Part shown: positions 1-7,312 of the stretch, piece after piece | Numbering within the stretch: the stretch's first letter is position 1 | Layout: every line of letters starts with the position of its first letter | NCBI GenBank assembly: GCA_029261305.1 | Contig: JAJDBO010000348.1 | Location: 1 to 12,944, forward strand | DNA from: Nitrospirales bacterium | GTDB taxonomy: Bacteria > Nitrospirota > Nitrospiria > Nitrospirales > UBA8639 | Reading direction: 5' to 3' | DNA: 12,944 bases | Notes under the pieces: generated by a model | The model's database searches: none | What the model was told of the DNA's origin: nothing | What the model saw: only the letters and a program-made list of their open reading frames with translations | Program-made: the position numbers and the translations under genes

Positions 1-606
1 ATTAACCGCACCCCCTACCGCCTCAAGCACACCGGCTTTTGCAGGAAATGATAGCTATTATGTTGTAAGGGTCTTGCTCTTTTCAGAATGCCGCAGCACC
101 GTTCAAACGAATGCAGAATGACTCCATGTGAGTGGTGACACACAGAGAGACAACCGGTGACGGGATGGACTTGTTTGGCTGGAATAACGGACGGAAGTGT
201 ATTTTTCCCGCACCATTGAAGAAACCGAAGGGTTGCTTGGAGTTGCTGGTGCGTCTCGTCTTTATTGATAAAATATTCTGCCAACCAGTGAGACAAGTTG
301 GGAAGTCAATAAGGTCTAACCTTCTTGGCCCTGCCAGGCACCCACCAAGTTGACACTACACAAGGTGGCTGCTAATGTTAGGCCACGTGCGAGCAACTGT
401 GCCTTTCCTGCCTTTTGCCTCTCTTCTTCAAGACTGACAACGTATTCGCGCTCAGTTTTTAGGATTTTTCACTCCTACGGAAGATCATTTCCTTGCACCG
501 ACAGTTGTGCAATGAGGCTGACATATTAACTGTCCCCTTGTGTTGATGTTGTCTTGGATCTCACAACATTTTTCAGACTGGTGGAATGGAATGAAGGATT
601 ACTAAT
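1..606. other. Gene-free leader region with possible RNA folds
   Basis: I see no convincing protein gene here. The longest open frames on either strand (up to 93 codons) have no ribosome binding site and low-complexity, non-domain-like translations. Two structural signals stand out. Positions 313-384 can fold as a compact three-way junction. Positions 546-573 form a hairpin followed by a run of T. Together they could mark an untranslated RNA or the 3' end of a transcript that begins in or before this region. The window edge prevents judging whether an upstream gene ends nearby. Confidence 0.4.
546..573 (+). terminator. Possible rho-independent terminator or attenuator
   Basis: ATGTTGT (546-552) and ACAACAT (563-569) are perfect inverted repeats with a 10-base loop, running into TTTTT (569-573). 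The stem is AT-rich and only 7 bp, so it would be a weak terminator. It lies 33 bases before the start codon at 607. It could end an upstream transcript or act as a leader hairpin for that gene. Confidence 0.3.
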
Positions 607-903
607 ATGGCTCGGATGAACCTTGACCCTCTTCTTACATTTCCAGATGGATCCCAATTAGTGGTGAGTACTCAGCATACTGGGGAGGGCGTCTTTGTTT
701 GTGAACTCTTTGTCTCTCGAACAACGTATAATAGTCAAAATGAACTCGATTCTGTTTCGGCACATATGCAGGGGCCCTCGACAAGAGAAGCTCAGGATTT
801 TGCGTACCGATCAGCCCAGCGCCTATACCCCGACACCACGGACGATATCAAAAAACCCCCCTACCTTATTTGGAGTGGGCCGTTTCGGAAAACATTACCC
901 TAA
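607..903 (+). CDS. Small hypothetical protein, 98 aa
   Basis: I do not recognise this protein. The ATG is preceded by AAGGA eight bases upstream, which supports the start. The product has no signal peptide or membrane span, so it is probably cytoplasmic. The N-terminal part (residues 5-35) reads as alternating strands around a DGSQLVV segment. The middle (55-75) is polar and likely helical, and the tail is rich in proline (KPPYLIWSGP). A second small gene follows after 52 bases on the same strand, and the two may be cotranscribed. It is judged real on start signal and length only. Confidence 0.5.
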   Translation: MARMNLDPLLTFPDGSQLVVSTQHTGEGVFVCELFVSRTTYNSQNELDSVSAHMQGPSTREAQDFAYRSAQRLYPDTTDDIKKPPYLIWSGPFRKTLP

Positions 904-955
904 CCATTAGCTGAAACATTACGTTCACCTGTGTATCCCCATAAAGGAAGCAACT

Positions 956-1207
956 ATGAATGCATTACGAGTTTGGCCAGGCAGTGTTCGTCCCATTAAA
1001 AAAAAACACGTCCGGACGAAATCCACAAGCAAATCATTACTCTTAGTTGCAGCAGGAACTGAGACCTTACCGACCGTCAAATCCATGGATGAAATCAGGC
1101 GCCAAGCAATAACCATGTCAAACTATGGACCAGGCCCGAGTACCCTTTCGCCTACTGCTACCCCACGTAAAGACAAAAAACCCAGAGTTGCACCAAAGGC
1201 CAAATAG
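956..1207 (+). CDS. Small basic hypothetical protein, 83 aa
   Basis: I do not recognise this protein. AAAGGAAG (943-950) lies five bases before the ATG, a good ribosome binding site. The protein is strongly basic, with Lys/Arg clusters near residues 15-25 (KKKHVRTK) and at the C-terminus (RKDKKPRVAPKAK), and it lacks hydrophobic segments. Such composition would suit nucleic-acid or acidic-partner binding, but this is only inference. It sits 52 bases downstream of another small hypothetical gene on the same strand. Low complexity means a spurious frame cannot be ruled out. Confidence 0.45.
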   Translation: MNALRVWPGSVRPIKKKHVRTKSTSKSLLLVAAGTETLPTVKSMDEIRRQAITMSNYGPGPSTLSPTATPRKDKKPRVAPKAK

Positions 1208-1268
1208 CTGCATTTGATCTCAACTAAGTGAAACCACTTGGCTCTTTAGACTCCCCAGTCAGAACAAC

Positions 1269-1296
1269 CCAGTCCTTGTTCAGAATATAGGACTGG
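1269..1296. repeat. Perfect 7-bp inverted repeat between genes
   Basis: CCAGTCC (1269-1275) pairs perfectly with GGACTGG (1290-1296) across a 14-base loop. The left arm is also part of a direct repeat: CCCAGTC occurs at 1254-1260 and again at 1268-1274, exactly 14 bases apart. No immediate T run follows, so a plain intrinsic terminator for the gene ending at 1207 is doubtful. Confidence 0.3.
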
Positions 1297-1421
1297 CTCT
1301 CAGACTTTTCCTCCAACTAAATCTCAGGATCACGGACTTAAATCTACCCAACTCAAATCGAGTGGTGTTGAACTTAGAGTCAGTGTTCTGTGTTTTTTGA
1401 AAATCAATGGAATGGGTGACT

Positions 1422-1453
1422 GGAAGAAGGCGGAATGGCTACCACCTTCTTCC
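1422..1453 (-). terminator. Strong hairpin downstream of TPR lipoprotein gene
   Basis: GGAAGAAGG (1422-1430) and CCTTCTTCC (1445-1453) are perfect 9-base inverted repeats. Allowing one T-G wobble on the minus strand, the stem extends to 12 bp with an 8-base loop. It lies 44 bases past the stop codon of the minus-strand gene ending at 1498. No U-rich tail follows on either strand, so it may stabilise or process the mRNA 3' end and not be a classical terminator. Confidence 0.35.
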
Positions 1454-1497
1454 TCAAATCACCTAAACTGGAAGGTCTTGTTTTTTCCAATTAGAAT

Positions 1498-1962
1498 TTA
1501 GCCCTTCACATGGGCTTGCAAAATTCCTGAGTCTTTTATGCCTGGGATATCAGAACCTAGCTCCAGTGCGGTTTTAAAATGGTTCGTGGCCTCACCATGG
1601 TTTCCAAGTTTATCCAGCGTCAACGCCAGGTTATAGTGAGCCTCTGGCAGTTTGGCATTCTCATCAATGGCCTTTTGAAAATGTTCCTGAGCCACATCCC
1701 AATGGCTTTGCTGATAATGAGTCACGCCTTCATTATTATGCCCCGCTCCAACCGCTTCTTTTGAGGCTGAAAGCGCCATTGGATCAGTTGAAGCTTGAGC
1801 CGTTTCCATCTGGGCTTCACCTGAAGATTCTGCCGAGGGAGCAGCCTCTCCTGTTACCGCTGGTTCCGCCTTTGATGATTCCGAAACTTGACTGGATTCG
1901 CAACCACCGATGAATCCAACTATCAGGGCGATCAAAACCACTGCTAATCCTTGTTGCTTCAT
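1498..1962 (-). CDS. TPR-repeat lipoprotein, 154 aa
   Basis: This is a predicted membrane-anchored lipoprotein with two tetratricopeptide repeats, which normally mediate protein-protein contacts. The start at 1962 is chosen because GGAAGGAG sits just upstream of the ATG and because it places a signal peptide at the N-terminus. The lipobox IGGC gives lipidated Cys21. Residues 22-70 are a Ser/Ala/Glu-rich flexible linker. Residues about 74-107 and 108-141 match the TPR pattern, with paired helices and the YNLALTLDKLG signature in the second. It stands alone on the minus strand, with a strong hairpin after its stop. The partner is unknown, and the family is common in envelope assembly and stress roles. 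Confidence 0.8.
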   Translation of the reverse strand: MKQQGLAVVLIALIVGFIGGCESSQVSESSKAEPAVTGEAAPSAESSGEAQMETAQASTDPMALSASKEAVGAGHNNEGVTHYQQSHWDVAQEHFQKAIDENAKLPEAHYNLALTLDKLGNHGEATNHFKTALELGSDIPGIKDSGILQAHVKG

Positions 1963-2475
1963 AGATATCTCCTTCCTTGGAGGGTGAGTAAAATTTTTGA
2001 AAGGTGCCGAGCCTAGAGAAATGAATACGTTCAAGATCTACGGATCTGTGCAAAGGGCTCCAAGTCCGGATACATCTTTTAGATGTTGTCCGTCACTCCC
2101 CAATCCTGAATCAGTTGTCTCGTTAAAACTGATAAAAAGAAAGAAAGGAATAAATGCGAGAGTACTTCCGTGGAAAGGAACTTTCGAAAGATACCTTGTG
2201 CTTAATCCATGAAACTGTCAAGGCAATACTCTCGTTAAATGATTTTCAAACTCTGCCGAATCCATTCAAATACAAAAAATGGAAAGACGGAATGCCACAC
2301 AGACAATCTGCTGCCTAATGGAATGTCTGCTCTCAGAAATCTCTTTCTTCCTTACTCGTACCTAAAAAGAGGGGGCAGTTGTTGAATTTTCATTCTTACC
2401 TCCTATTTATTGGTCTCTCCTCTTGACCTTTGCTTGCAAAAATCGCCATTCTAAGAATGTGCATATCGGCATCTC
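1963..2475. other. 513-base gene-free region with inverted repeats
   Basis: No credible gene is seen. The stretch separates the divergent TPR lipoprotein gene and the gene at 2476, so it should hold both promoters. Structures visible are a hairpin ACATCT-TTT-AGATGT (2072-2086), an imperfect long inverted repeat with an 8-base perfect core (CGAGAGTA at 2157-2164, TACTCTCG at 2227-2234), a palindrome CTTTCGAAAG inside that loop (2181-2190), and CAGACA/TGTCTG (2300-2305 and 2324-2329). A possible promoter near 2423-2452 (TTGACC, 18 bases, CATTCT) points toward the right-hand gene. Confidence 0.4.
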
Positions 2476-3096
2476 TTGATCGCATCTAGGGATCATCATC
2501 CCAATATTCGAAGGTACGAAGGGCACGTATTGGGCATTTATATCGCAGAACAAGCCGAGACATTTCATGTCCCCTTTGGTTCTCCAAATAGTGAGGGAAC
2601 CCCAGAGGCGAGTTATGTGGATGTGAAGATGAACCCAGAATGGATTCCTGTGTTGCCTTCGTGCGTGGGCTGGCCTGAGACCCAAGCCTTACTGAAAACC
2701 ATCAACGCCTCAACCTCACCGTTCATGAGTCTTGCGACCGACCAGGACTTCACCTGGGCAGAAGCCGTGGAACGGCAAATCGTCTTGACTTCTTTCGTGG
2801 CTCTATGCTTTGCGGATGTTTCACTCAATACGAAAGACACCATCTGTGACCTTGCCCAAAGACTTCAGCACCGTTTAGACCATCTTTTACAAAACGCCAC
2901 GAACAAACTTGGCCAGCGATTACATATCAATATCCGTTTAGAGATTCAGCCGACACGATTTCATGATTATGGATTAGATGGATGGAGTCTCATGATATTA
3001 ATGGCATCCTCATCCAACGAAAAACGTTTATCCCGCTACAATTGGAGTCTGGCTCTCACATCCCTAGAGACTGCTATTAAGGAATATGACACCTGA
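2476..3096 (+). CDS. Hypothetical protein, up to 206 aa, start uncertain
   Basis: I do not recognise this protein. The frame is open from 2455 and contains no ATG before residue 51, so a TTG start is likely. TTG at 2476 gives 206 residues but has no ribosome binding site. TTG at 2530 has GAAGGG six bases upstream and gives 188 residues, but would cut into a likely beta strand (HVLGIYIAEQ). The product has no signal peptide or membrane span. A long helical stretch covers about residues 110-150 (AQRLQHRLDHLLQNATNKLG), flanked by strand-like segments including INIRLEIQP. It could be a two-layer cytoplasmic protein. Neighbours give no hint of role. Confidence 0.6.
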   Translation: MIASRDHHPNIRRYEGHVLGIYIAEQAETFHVPFGSPNSEGTPEASYVDVKMNPEWIPVLPSCVGWPETQALLKTINASTSPFMSLATDQDFTWAEAVERQIVLTSFVALCFADVSLNTKDTICDLAQRLQHRLDHLLQNATNKLGQRLHINIRLEIQPTRFHDYGLDGWSLMILMASSSNEKRLSRYNWSLALTSLETAIKEYDT

Positions 3097-3280
3097 CAAG
3101 TTAATTATGATTTCGACACACCTGGGTTAAACTCGTTCTCCCCCTTTACCATACTTGATAGTCCACGCACCTCCTCTTTCTGATGACTTTGTGTTGACAT
3201 GCCCTGCTAATTGACCTACACCCTCATTGTAAAAACCACCAAAATCATGAGTCTTTTTATCCCCTTTTGAAAACATTCCT

Positions 3281-4417
3281 ATGCAACGATCCTCAAAGAC
3301 AAAAGAATGGGGCGTACGTCTATTACTTATCGCTTTAGGATGTACGGTGGGATTTCTTTTAGGAGAAGGCGCATTACGCATTTTACTTCCAGGCTATGTA
3401 GCCAGTGCCGGACTTGAGCGAAATTTTTTTTGTCGCTTTGATCCCGAACTTGGCTGGGCACCCGTACCAAATATCTCAGGGCTCCATCGCCGGGACGGTT
3501 TCGCCGTGTACGTTGAACAAAACCAATTTGGGCTTCGGGCATCAAAAACCATGCGTAAGGACAAGAGTTCGCCACAAAAACGAACCCTTATACTTGGTGA
3601 CTCATACGTCTGGGGATATGGCGTTGATCAGGACAAAGTATTTACTGAACCAACCGTACATAGTTCGGAAAGGGAACTGATCAACTTTGGGGTGTCCGGT
3701 TACGGCACGGATCAGGCCTTATTATTTTACCAGCGAGAAGGACGATCTTTTGAGGTCGATGAAGTCGTACTTGCGTTCACCCCGTACAATGATGTGGAAA
3801 ATAATCTTTCTTCACGACAATACGGGCATGGCAAACCGTACTTCACTTTGGAACATCAAGTACTGGTCCTACATACCGAACACCTGAAGGAAAATCCTGC
3901 CCAAACCTTAATCAATAAGATCTGGGCGCAAAGCCGAGTGGTCAATGTTTTATTCACCGCTCATCGCACATTTAAAAACTGGCAAGTACTCCAAAAAACC
4001 AAAGGCGGCACCGCCACTCCAGGCACTGGCCCCTTGGGACCGAATGCCGTGTCAGATCGCGATCGTGAGGGGCTTGCCTTAACTATGGCGATGATTACCA
4101 AACTTCGTGATACGGTTCTTGCCACAGGAGCCAAATTCTCTGTCTCATTCATACCGTACAAACCACATATCCTCCACAAAGTTTCCTATAATCACCCGTT
4201 AGTTCCACTTCTCGCAACAGAATTAGAATCCACTGGAATACCCTACAACGAACCCTATTTCATGTTTTTAAAACAATCCGAATCGAAAAATTTGTTTAAC
4301 CCGATTGATAATCATTTTAGTCCAAATGGACATATCGCTTTTAGTCAGTCTTTTGTTAACTCCAGATTCCGTGAATCCACCAAAAATTTATATGGCCAAA
4401 ATACTTTGACCCCATAG
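3281..4417 (+). CDS. Membrane-anchored SGNH/GDSL-hydrolase-like protein
   Basis: This 378-residue protein has an N-terminal transmembrane segment (about residues 11-37) and an SGNH-type hydrolase domain that should face the periplasm. Block I is seen as LILGDSYVWG, with nucleophile Ser108. A block II glycine lies in NFGVSGYGTDQ (136-145), and Asn170-Asp171 may serve as the oxyanion-hole Asn. The Asp-x-His pair is Asp343 and His345 in IDNHFSPNGH. The family removes or transfers acyl groups, often acetyl, on lipids or surface polysaccharides. The substrate cannot be told. No Shine-Dalgarno sequence precedes the ATG. It has no obvious operon partner: 184 bases separate it from the previous gene, and the next gene has its own promoter. 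Confidence 0.75.
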   Translation: MQRSSKTKEWGVRLLLIALGCTVGFLLGEGALRILLPGYVASAGLERNFFCRFDPELGWAPVPNISGLHRRDGFAVYVEQNQFGLRASKTMRKDKSSPQKRTLILGDSYVWGYGVDQDKVFTEPTVHSSERELINFGVSGYGTDQALLFYQREGRSFEVDEVVLAFTPYNDVENNLSSRQYGHGKPYFTLEHQVLVLHTEHLKENPAQTLINKIWAQSRVVNVLFTAHRTFKNWQVLQKTKGGTATPGTGPLGPNAVSDRDREGLALTMAMITKLRDTVLATGAKFSVSFIPYKPHILHKVSYNHPLVPLLATELESTGIPYNEPYFMFLKQSESKNLFNPIDNHFSPNGHIAFSQSFVNSRFRESTKNLYGQNTLTP

Positions 4418-4478
4418 TCTACCGACTTCGAGTTCCCCTCTTTCAAGAAGCCTTTTTACCAACGAAGACTTTCCCCTC

Positions 4479-4507
4479 TTGACTTTAGTTTTAATTAGGA
4501 CTATATT
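4479..4507 (+). promoter_or_regulatory. Sigma70-like promoter of unit A
   Basis: TTGACT (4479-4484), a 17-base spacer and TATATT (4502-4507) form a near-consensus promoter. Transcription should begin near 4514, leaving a leader of about 60 bases before the ATG at 4574. The spacer carries a palindromic operator-like element matching that in front of marR. The two 29-base promoter blocks agree at 23 positions in the same register. A second imperfect palindrome, TTTAACTTAAA (4511-4521), lies at the expected transcription start and could be an additional binding half. Confidence 0.75.
4486..4503. promoter_or_regulatory. Predicted MarR operator of unit A
   Basis: The 18 bases TAGTTTTAATTAGGACTA match the perfect palindrome in the marR promoter at 14 of 18 positions. 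The outer half-sites TAGT and ACTA are both conserved. The element covers the promoter spacer and the first two bases of the -10 box, where a bound dimer would block RNA polymerase. Operator function is inferred from this matching position and symmetry. Confidence 0.65.
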
Positions 4508-4573
4508 ATGTTTAACTTAAATGATTATATGAAATAGCTGATCCAAGCAAACCCTCGTAGGAAGGAGGACCTA

Positions 4574-4975
4574 ATGAACACATTAAACAAACAGGAACCT
4601 GACTCACGACCAGGAGTCGCCATTGGCCATGTCGATTTACTCGTCACGAACGTTCCACAAGCCGTGGACTATTTTGTGCAATTAGGCATGCGGCCCATTC
4701 ACCATGATCAGGATTTTGCCGTCCTCGAACTTCGAGGGGGAACCCACCTGGTGTTAGAAAACCCAGAACCCGGAGAAGCGGTGGCATTTGGTCAAACACC
4801 ACCGTTTGATTTAATGGTAGAGAACATTCAAGCCGCACACCAAAGGTCGGAGGAATTGGGAATGAAGCCTTCTGAAATAGAAACAGGCCGCATTCACGAT
4901 AATTTCTACCTGGAGGGGCCCGATGGATATAAAATCCGCGTCACCTCATCCCATACATCAAACAGACCCGTGTAA
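4574..4975 (+). CDS. VOC/glyoxalase-superfamily protein
   Basis: This 133-residue protein has the paired beta-alpha-beta-beta-beta layout of the vicinal oxygen chelate fold. The first module spans residues 17-62 (GHVDLLVTNVPQAVDYFVQLGM then LELRGGTHLVLE). The second spans about 77-125 and ends in the family-typical GPDGYKIRV. His19 and His58 occupy positions where metal-binding members carry ligands. The second module has no clear ligand pair, so metal dependence is unsure. Members include glyoxalase I, extradiol dioxygenases and antibiotic-binding proteins, and the substrate here is not known. The start has a very strong ribosome binding site (AAGGAGG). It is first in unit A, 32 bases before the pirin gene. 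Confidence 0.8.
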   Translation: MNTLNKQEPDSRPGVAIGHVDLLVTNVPQAVDYFVQLGMRPIHHDQDFAVLELRGGTHLVLENPEPGEAVAFGQTPPFDLMVENIQAAHQRSEELGMKPSEIETGRIHDNFYLEGPDGYKIRVTSSHTSNRPV

Positions 4976-5007
4976 TAAACAAGGAAAGAAAGAGGAGCAC
5001 GATAACC

Positions 5008-5955
5008 ATGACACCGATAGCGATCATCAATCGGTCAGAGCACCAAGAAGGAAATTCGGACATGGAACACACAACATCATCTAATCAGCGTCAGGTGAAA
5101 AATATTGTAACCGCACATCGGCAAACAGAGGGAGGTGGGTTCATTGTTCGTCGCCCCCTTCCCTCCCAAGATCTAGAGCTGTTGGATCCATTTCTTCTGT
5201 TAGATGAAATGGGCCCCGTAAGCTATGCACCCGGCAAAGCCGTTGGAGCACCAGACCACCCTCATCGCGGTTTTGAAACCGTGACCTACCTTTTAGAAGG
5301 TGAAATGCAACATAAAGATTCAGCCGGTCATCAGGGTGTATTGAAGCCTGGGGACGTTCAATGGATGACCGCCGGTTCTGGCGTTGTGCATTCTGAAATG
5401 CCTTCACCGGAGTTGCTCGACAAAGGCGGAGCCATGCACGGCTTCCAAATCTGGGTCAATCTCCCTGCACGATTAAAAATGACGAAGCCACGTTACCAAG
5501 AAGTTTCCAAGGACCAAATTCCAACCGCAAGCTCTCCTGATGGGCTGGTGCAAGTCAAAGTGGTAGCTGGAAAAGCCTTGGGGGTAGAAGCCATCATCGA
5601 TACCCATACACCGATTTTATATCACGATTGGACCATTCAACCTGGCGGACAAGTCTCCACCGACATTACCCCAGACCATAACGTAGGCGTATACGTCTTC
5701 TCAGGAACCCTCGAGGTCGGAACAGACAGACAAGAAGTTGAAGATGGACAGTTGGCCGTCTTAACAGAAGGTTCAACAATACAATTTGCGGTTTCACCGA
5801 ATGAACCAACTGCGGGAAGGTTTTTGGTTCTCGGAGGAATCCCCCAAAACGAACCAGTCGCACGATATGGTCCCTTCGTGATGAACACCAAAGAAGAATT
5901 ACAACAAGCCTTCGCCGACTATCAAGGCGGACGCATAGGACAAATAAAAGTATGA
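5008..5955 (+). CDS. Pirin family protein
   Basis: This 315-residue bicupin matches pirins. The N-terminal cupin holds the signature DHPHRGFETVTYLLEGE (83-99), which supplies His84 and His86. HSEMP (128-132) supplies His128 and Glu130, completing the expected two-His plus His/Glu metal site. The C-terminal pirin domain covers about residues 190-300. Some bacterial pirins show quercetin 2,3-dioxygenase activity and others act as redox-responsive regulators, so this one is a likely cytoplasmic metalloprotein of uncertain substrate. AGAGGAG lies ten bases before the ATG. A later ATG at residue 19 is possible, since the first 30 residues precede the conserved core. It sits between the VOC and SnoaL-like genes in unit A. 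Confidence 0.9.
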   Translation: MTPIAIINRSEHQEGNSDMEHTTSSNQRQVKNIVTAHRQTEGGGFIVRRPLPSQDLELLDPFLLLDEMGPVSYAPGKAVGAPDHPHRGFETVTYLLEGEMQHKDSAGHQGVLKPGDVQWMTAGSGVVHSEMPSPELLDKGGAMHGFQIWVNLPARLKMTKPRYQEVSKDQIPTASSPDGLVQVKVVAGKALGVEAIIDTHTPILYHDWTIQPGGQVSTDITPDHNVGVYVFSGTLEVGTDRQEVEDGQLAVLTEGSTIQFAVSPNEPTAGRFLVLGGIPQNEPVARYGPFVMNTKEELQQAFADYQGGRIGQIKV

Positions 5956-5992
5956 TTTTAAAATTCAGCAACTTAAAAAAGGAGTTCAAACC

Positions 5993-6340
5993 ATGAGCAC
6001 AAAAGAAAACGTCCAAGCCGTCATCGATGGAATTTTAGCCGGGAAAATTTTAGAAACCTTCGACGCCTACTACGCCGACGATGTCGTGATGAGTGAAAAT
6101 AAGAAAGAGGAGCGCGTGGGCAAAGCCAAGAACCGTGAATACGAATTGCAATTCTTAGGCAATATCCAAGAGTTTCATGGAGCCAAAGTTGGTCGGACAC
6201 TCGTTGATGGAGACCAGGCGGCTGTAGAATGGACCTTTGATGTGACATTCAAAGGTGGCAGTCGAGTCGTCATGGAGCAGGTCGCGCTTCAAACTTGGAA
6301 AGATGGTAAGATCATTCGAGAAGACTTTTATCACGGATAA
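5993..6340 (+). CDS. SnoaL-like / NTF2-fold protein
   Basis: This 115-residue protein has the length and pattern of SnoaL-like polyketide-cyclase or NTF2-fold proteins. An N-terminal helix pair (ENVQAVIDGILAGKILETFDAYYADDVVM) is followed by a curved sheet with AAVEWTFDVTFKGG and the closing QVALQTWKDGKIIREDFYHG. The fold forms a small cavity that in various members hydrates, isomerises or binds small ring compounds. Here the ligand is unknown. AAAAAAGGAG precedes the ATG by eight bases. It lies 37 bases after the pirin gene and 23 before the dioxygenase gene, consistent with one transcript. Confidence 0.75.
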   Translation: MSTKENVQAVIDGILAGKILETFDAYYADDVVMSENKKEERVGKAKNREYELQFLGNIQEFHGAKVGRTLVDGDQAAVEWTFDVTFKGGSRVVMEQVALQTWKDGKIIREDFYHG

Positions 6341-6363
6341 CAACCCAATCACTTTGGAGACGT

Positions 6364-7209
6364 ATGGATAGCACCAACCAAGAGACGACTCACAACTATA
6401 ACCAACCCAATGCCATGACGCGCCGACGACTCCTCCAGGTCGGCGCGGGCACATTGGGTCTCCTCGCCACTTCGGGTATTAGTCTCGCGGCCCTATGCCC
6501 ATCGACAAACACACCGAGACAAACCCGTGGCCCATTTTTTCCATATGACGATGTCGTGTCATTCCCCATTCGGGAAGGAGAAGATGCCAACCTCCCACTG
6601 ATCTTGTCCAACGACAATGATCTCACCTTTGTCAAAGGAAAATCAGGAACCGCCCTAGGCCAAACCATATATTTTCGAGGACAAGTCCTAGGAAGCCCGT
6701 CTGCGGACTCAAAGGTTTGCCAACCATTGGCCGGAGCCACCGTGCTCCTGTGGCAAGCCAATTTTTCAGGAAGATACAATCACAAAGGTGACGATTCCGC
6801 CTCACTTGAATTTCCTCATCCCACAACCGGGAAAATCATGGAACGCATTCATGACCAAAATTTTCAATACTGGGGTAAGGCTAAGACCGACGAACATGGT
6901 TACTTTCTCTTCAAAACCATCCTGCCCAGTTTTTATCCAGCGACTGATGATTGGTATCGTCCCCCTCACTTACATTTATCCATTCGAGCCAAGGGCCGTC
7001 CCGAGTTTGTCACGCAAACCTATTTCAAGGGTGACGCACTCCCAGACATCGGCATCATCCAAGACCTTAATGCCAAAGACTGGATTCTGCACAACCCCAA
7101 AATCTCCCCGGCCCAACAGGAACAAGTCATCATAGAGTTTCAACCAGGCCCAAAGGGGAAACTAATCGATGGATTAGTCGGAACCTGTCAGTTGCTTTTA
7201 CCTACCTAA
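6364..7209 (+). CDS. Tat-exported intradiol ring-cleavage dioxygenase
   Basis: The 281-residue product resembles the protocatechuate/catechol intradiol dioxygenases, which use Fe(III) to cleave an aromatic ring between two hydroxyl groups. The expected ligands are visible: Tyr138 (GRYNH), Tyr191 (SFYPA), His202 and His204 (PPHLHLS). Residues 18-43 form a twin-arginine signal (TRRRLLQ followed by a hydrophobic stretch and an Ala-rich end), so the folded metalloenzyme should act in the periplasm. The start is supported by TTGGAG four bases before the ATG. A second ATG at residue 18 would begin right at the Tat motif but lacks a good binding site. It is last in unit A. Exported intradiol dioxygenases of this type are usually uncharacterised, and no ring-fission pathway genes are nearby. 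Confidence 0.88.
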   Translation: MDSTNQETTHNYNQPNAMTRRRLLQVGAGTLGLLATSGISLAALCPSTNTPRQTRGPFFPYDDVVSFPIREGEDANLPLILSNDNDLTFVKGKSGTALGQTIYFRGQVLGSPSADSKVCQPLAGATVLLWQANFSGRYNHKGDDSASLEFPHPTTGKIMERIHDQNFQYWGKAKTDEHGYFLFKTILPSFYPATDDWYRPPHLHLSIRAKGRPEFVTQTYFKGDALPDIGIIQDLNAKDWILHNPKISPAQQEQVIIEFQPGPKGKLIDGLVGTCQLLLPT

Positions 7210-7271
7210 GCAATCCAAAGCCATTCAATCTCATCACAAAGGAGTAAATAGAACCTCATAATTCAACCTCC

Positions 7272-7300
7272 TTGAATTTAGTTTAAATTTAAACTATATA
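7272..7300 (+). promoter_or_regulatory. Sigma70-like promoter of marR and unit B
   Basis: TTGAAT (7272-7277), a 17-base spacer and TATATA (7295-7300) form a good promoter. It shares 23 of 29 positions with the promoter of unit A, with no gaps. Transcription would begin near 7307, only about six bases before the marR ATG, so the mRNA may be effectively leaderless. Confidence 0.75.
7279..7296. promoter_or_regulatory. Perfect palindromic MarR operator
   Basis: TAGTTTAAATTTAAACTA is an uninterrupted 18-base palindrome directly ahead of a MarR gene. It starts one base after the -35 box and overlaps the first two bases of the -10 box, the same placement as the element in front of unit A. MarR dimers typically bind palindromes of this size and repress their own promoter, so autoregulation is likely. 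Confidence 0.75.
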
Positions 7301-7312
7301 GTTAGAAACCAC

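Noticed and set aside
15..353. Overlapping open frames on both strands at the left end (15-296 minus, 132-353 plus)
   Set aside because: Neither has a ribosome binding site, a recognisable domain or protein-like composition. They overlap each other and look like chance frames.
581..2326. Recurrent GGAATG hexamers in intergenic stretches
   Set aside because: The copies are irregularly spaced, differ in flanks and are too short to be called a repeat family or CRISPR.
7239..7273. AAGGAG/CTCCTT pairing before marR that could sequester a ribosome binding site
   Set aside because: The stem is only six bases with a 23-base loop. No start codon with an open frame follows the AAGGAG, and the predicted transcript start lies downstream of it.
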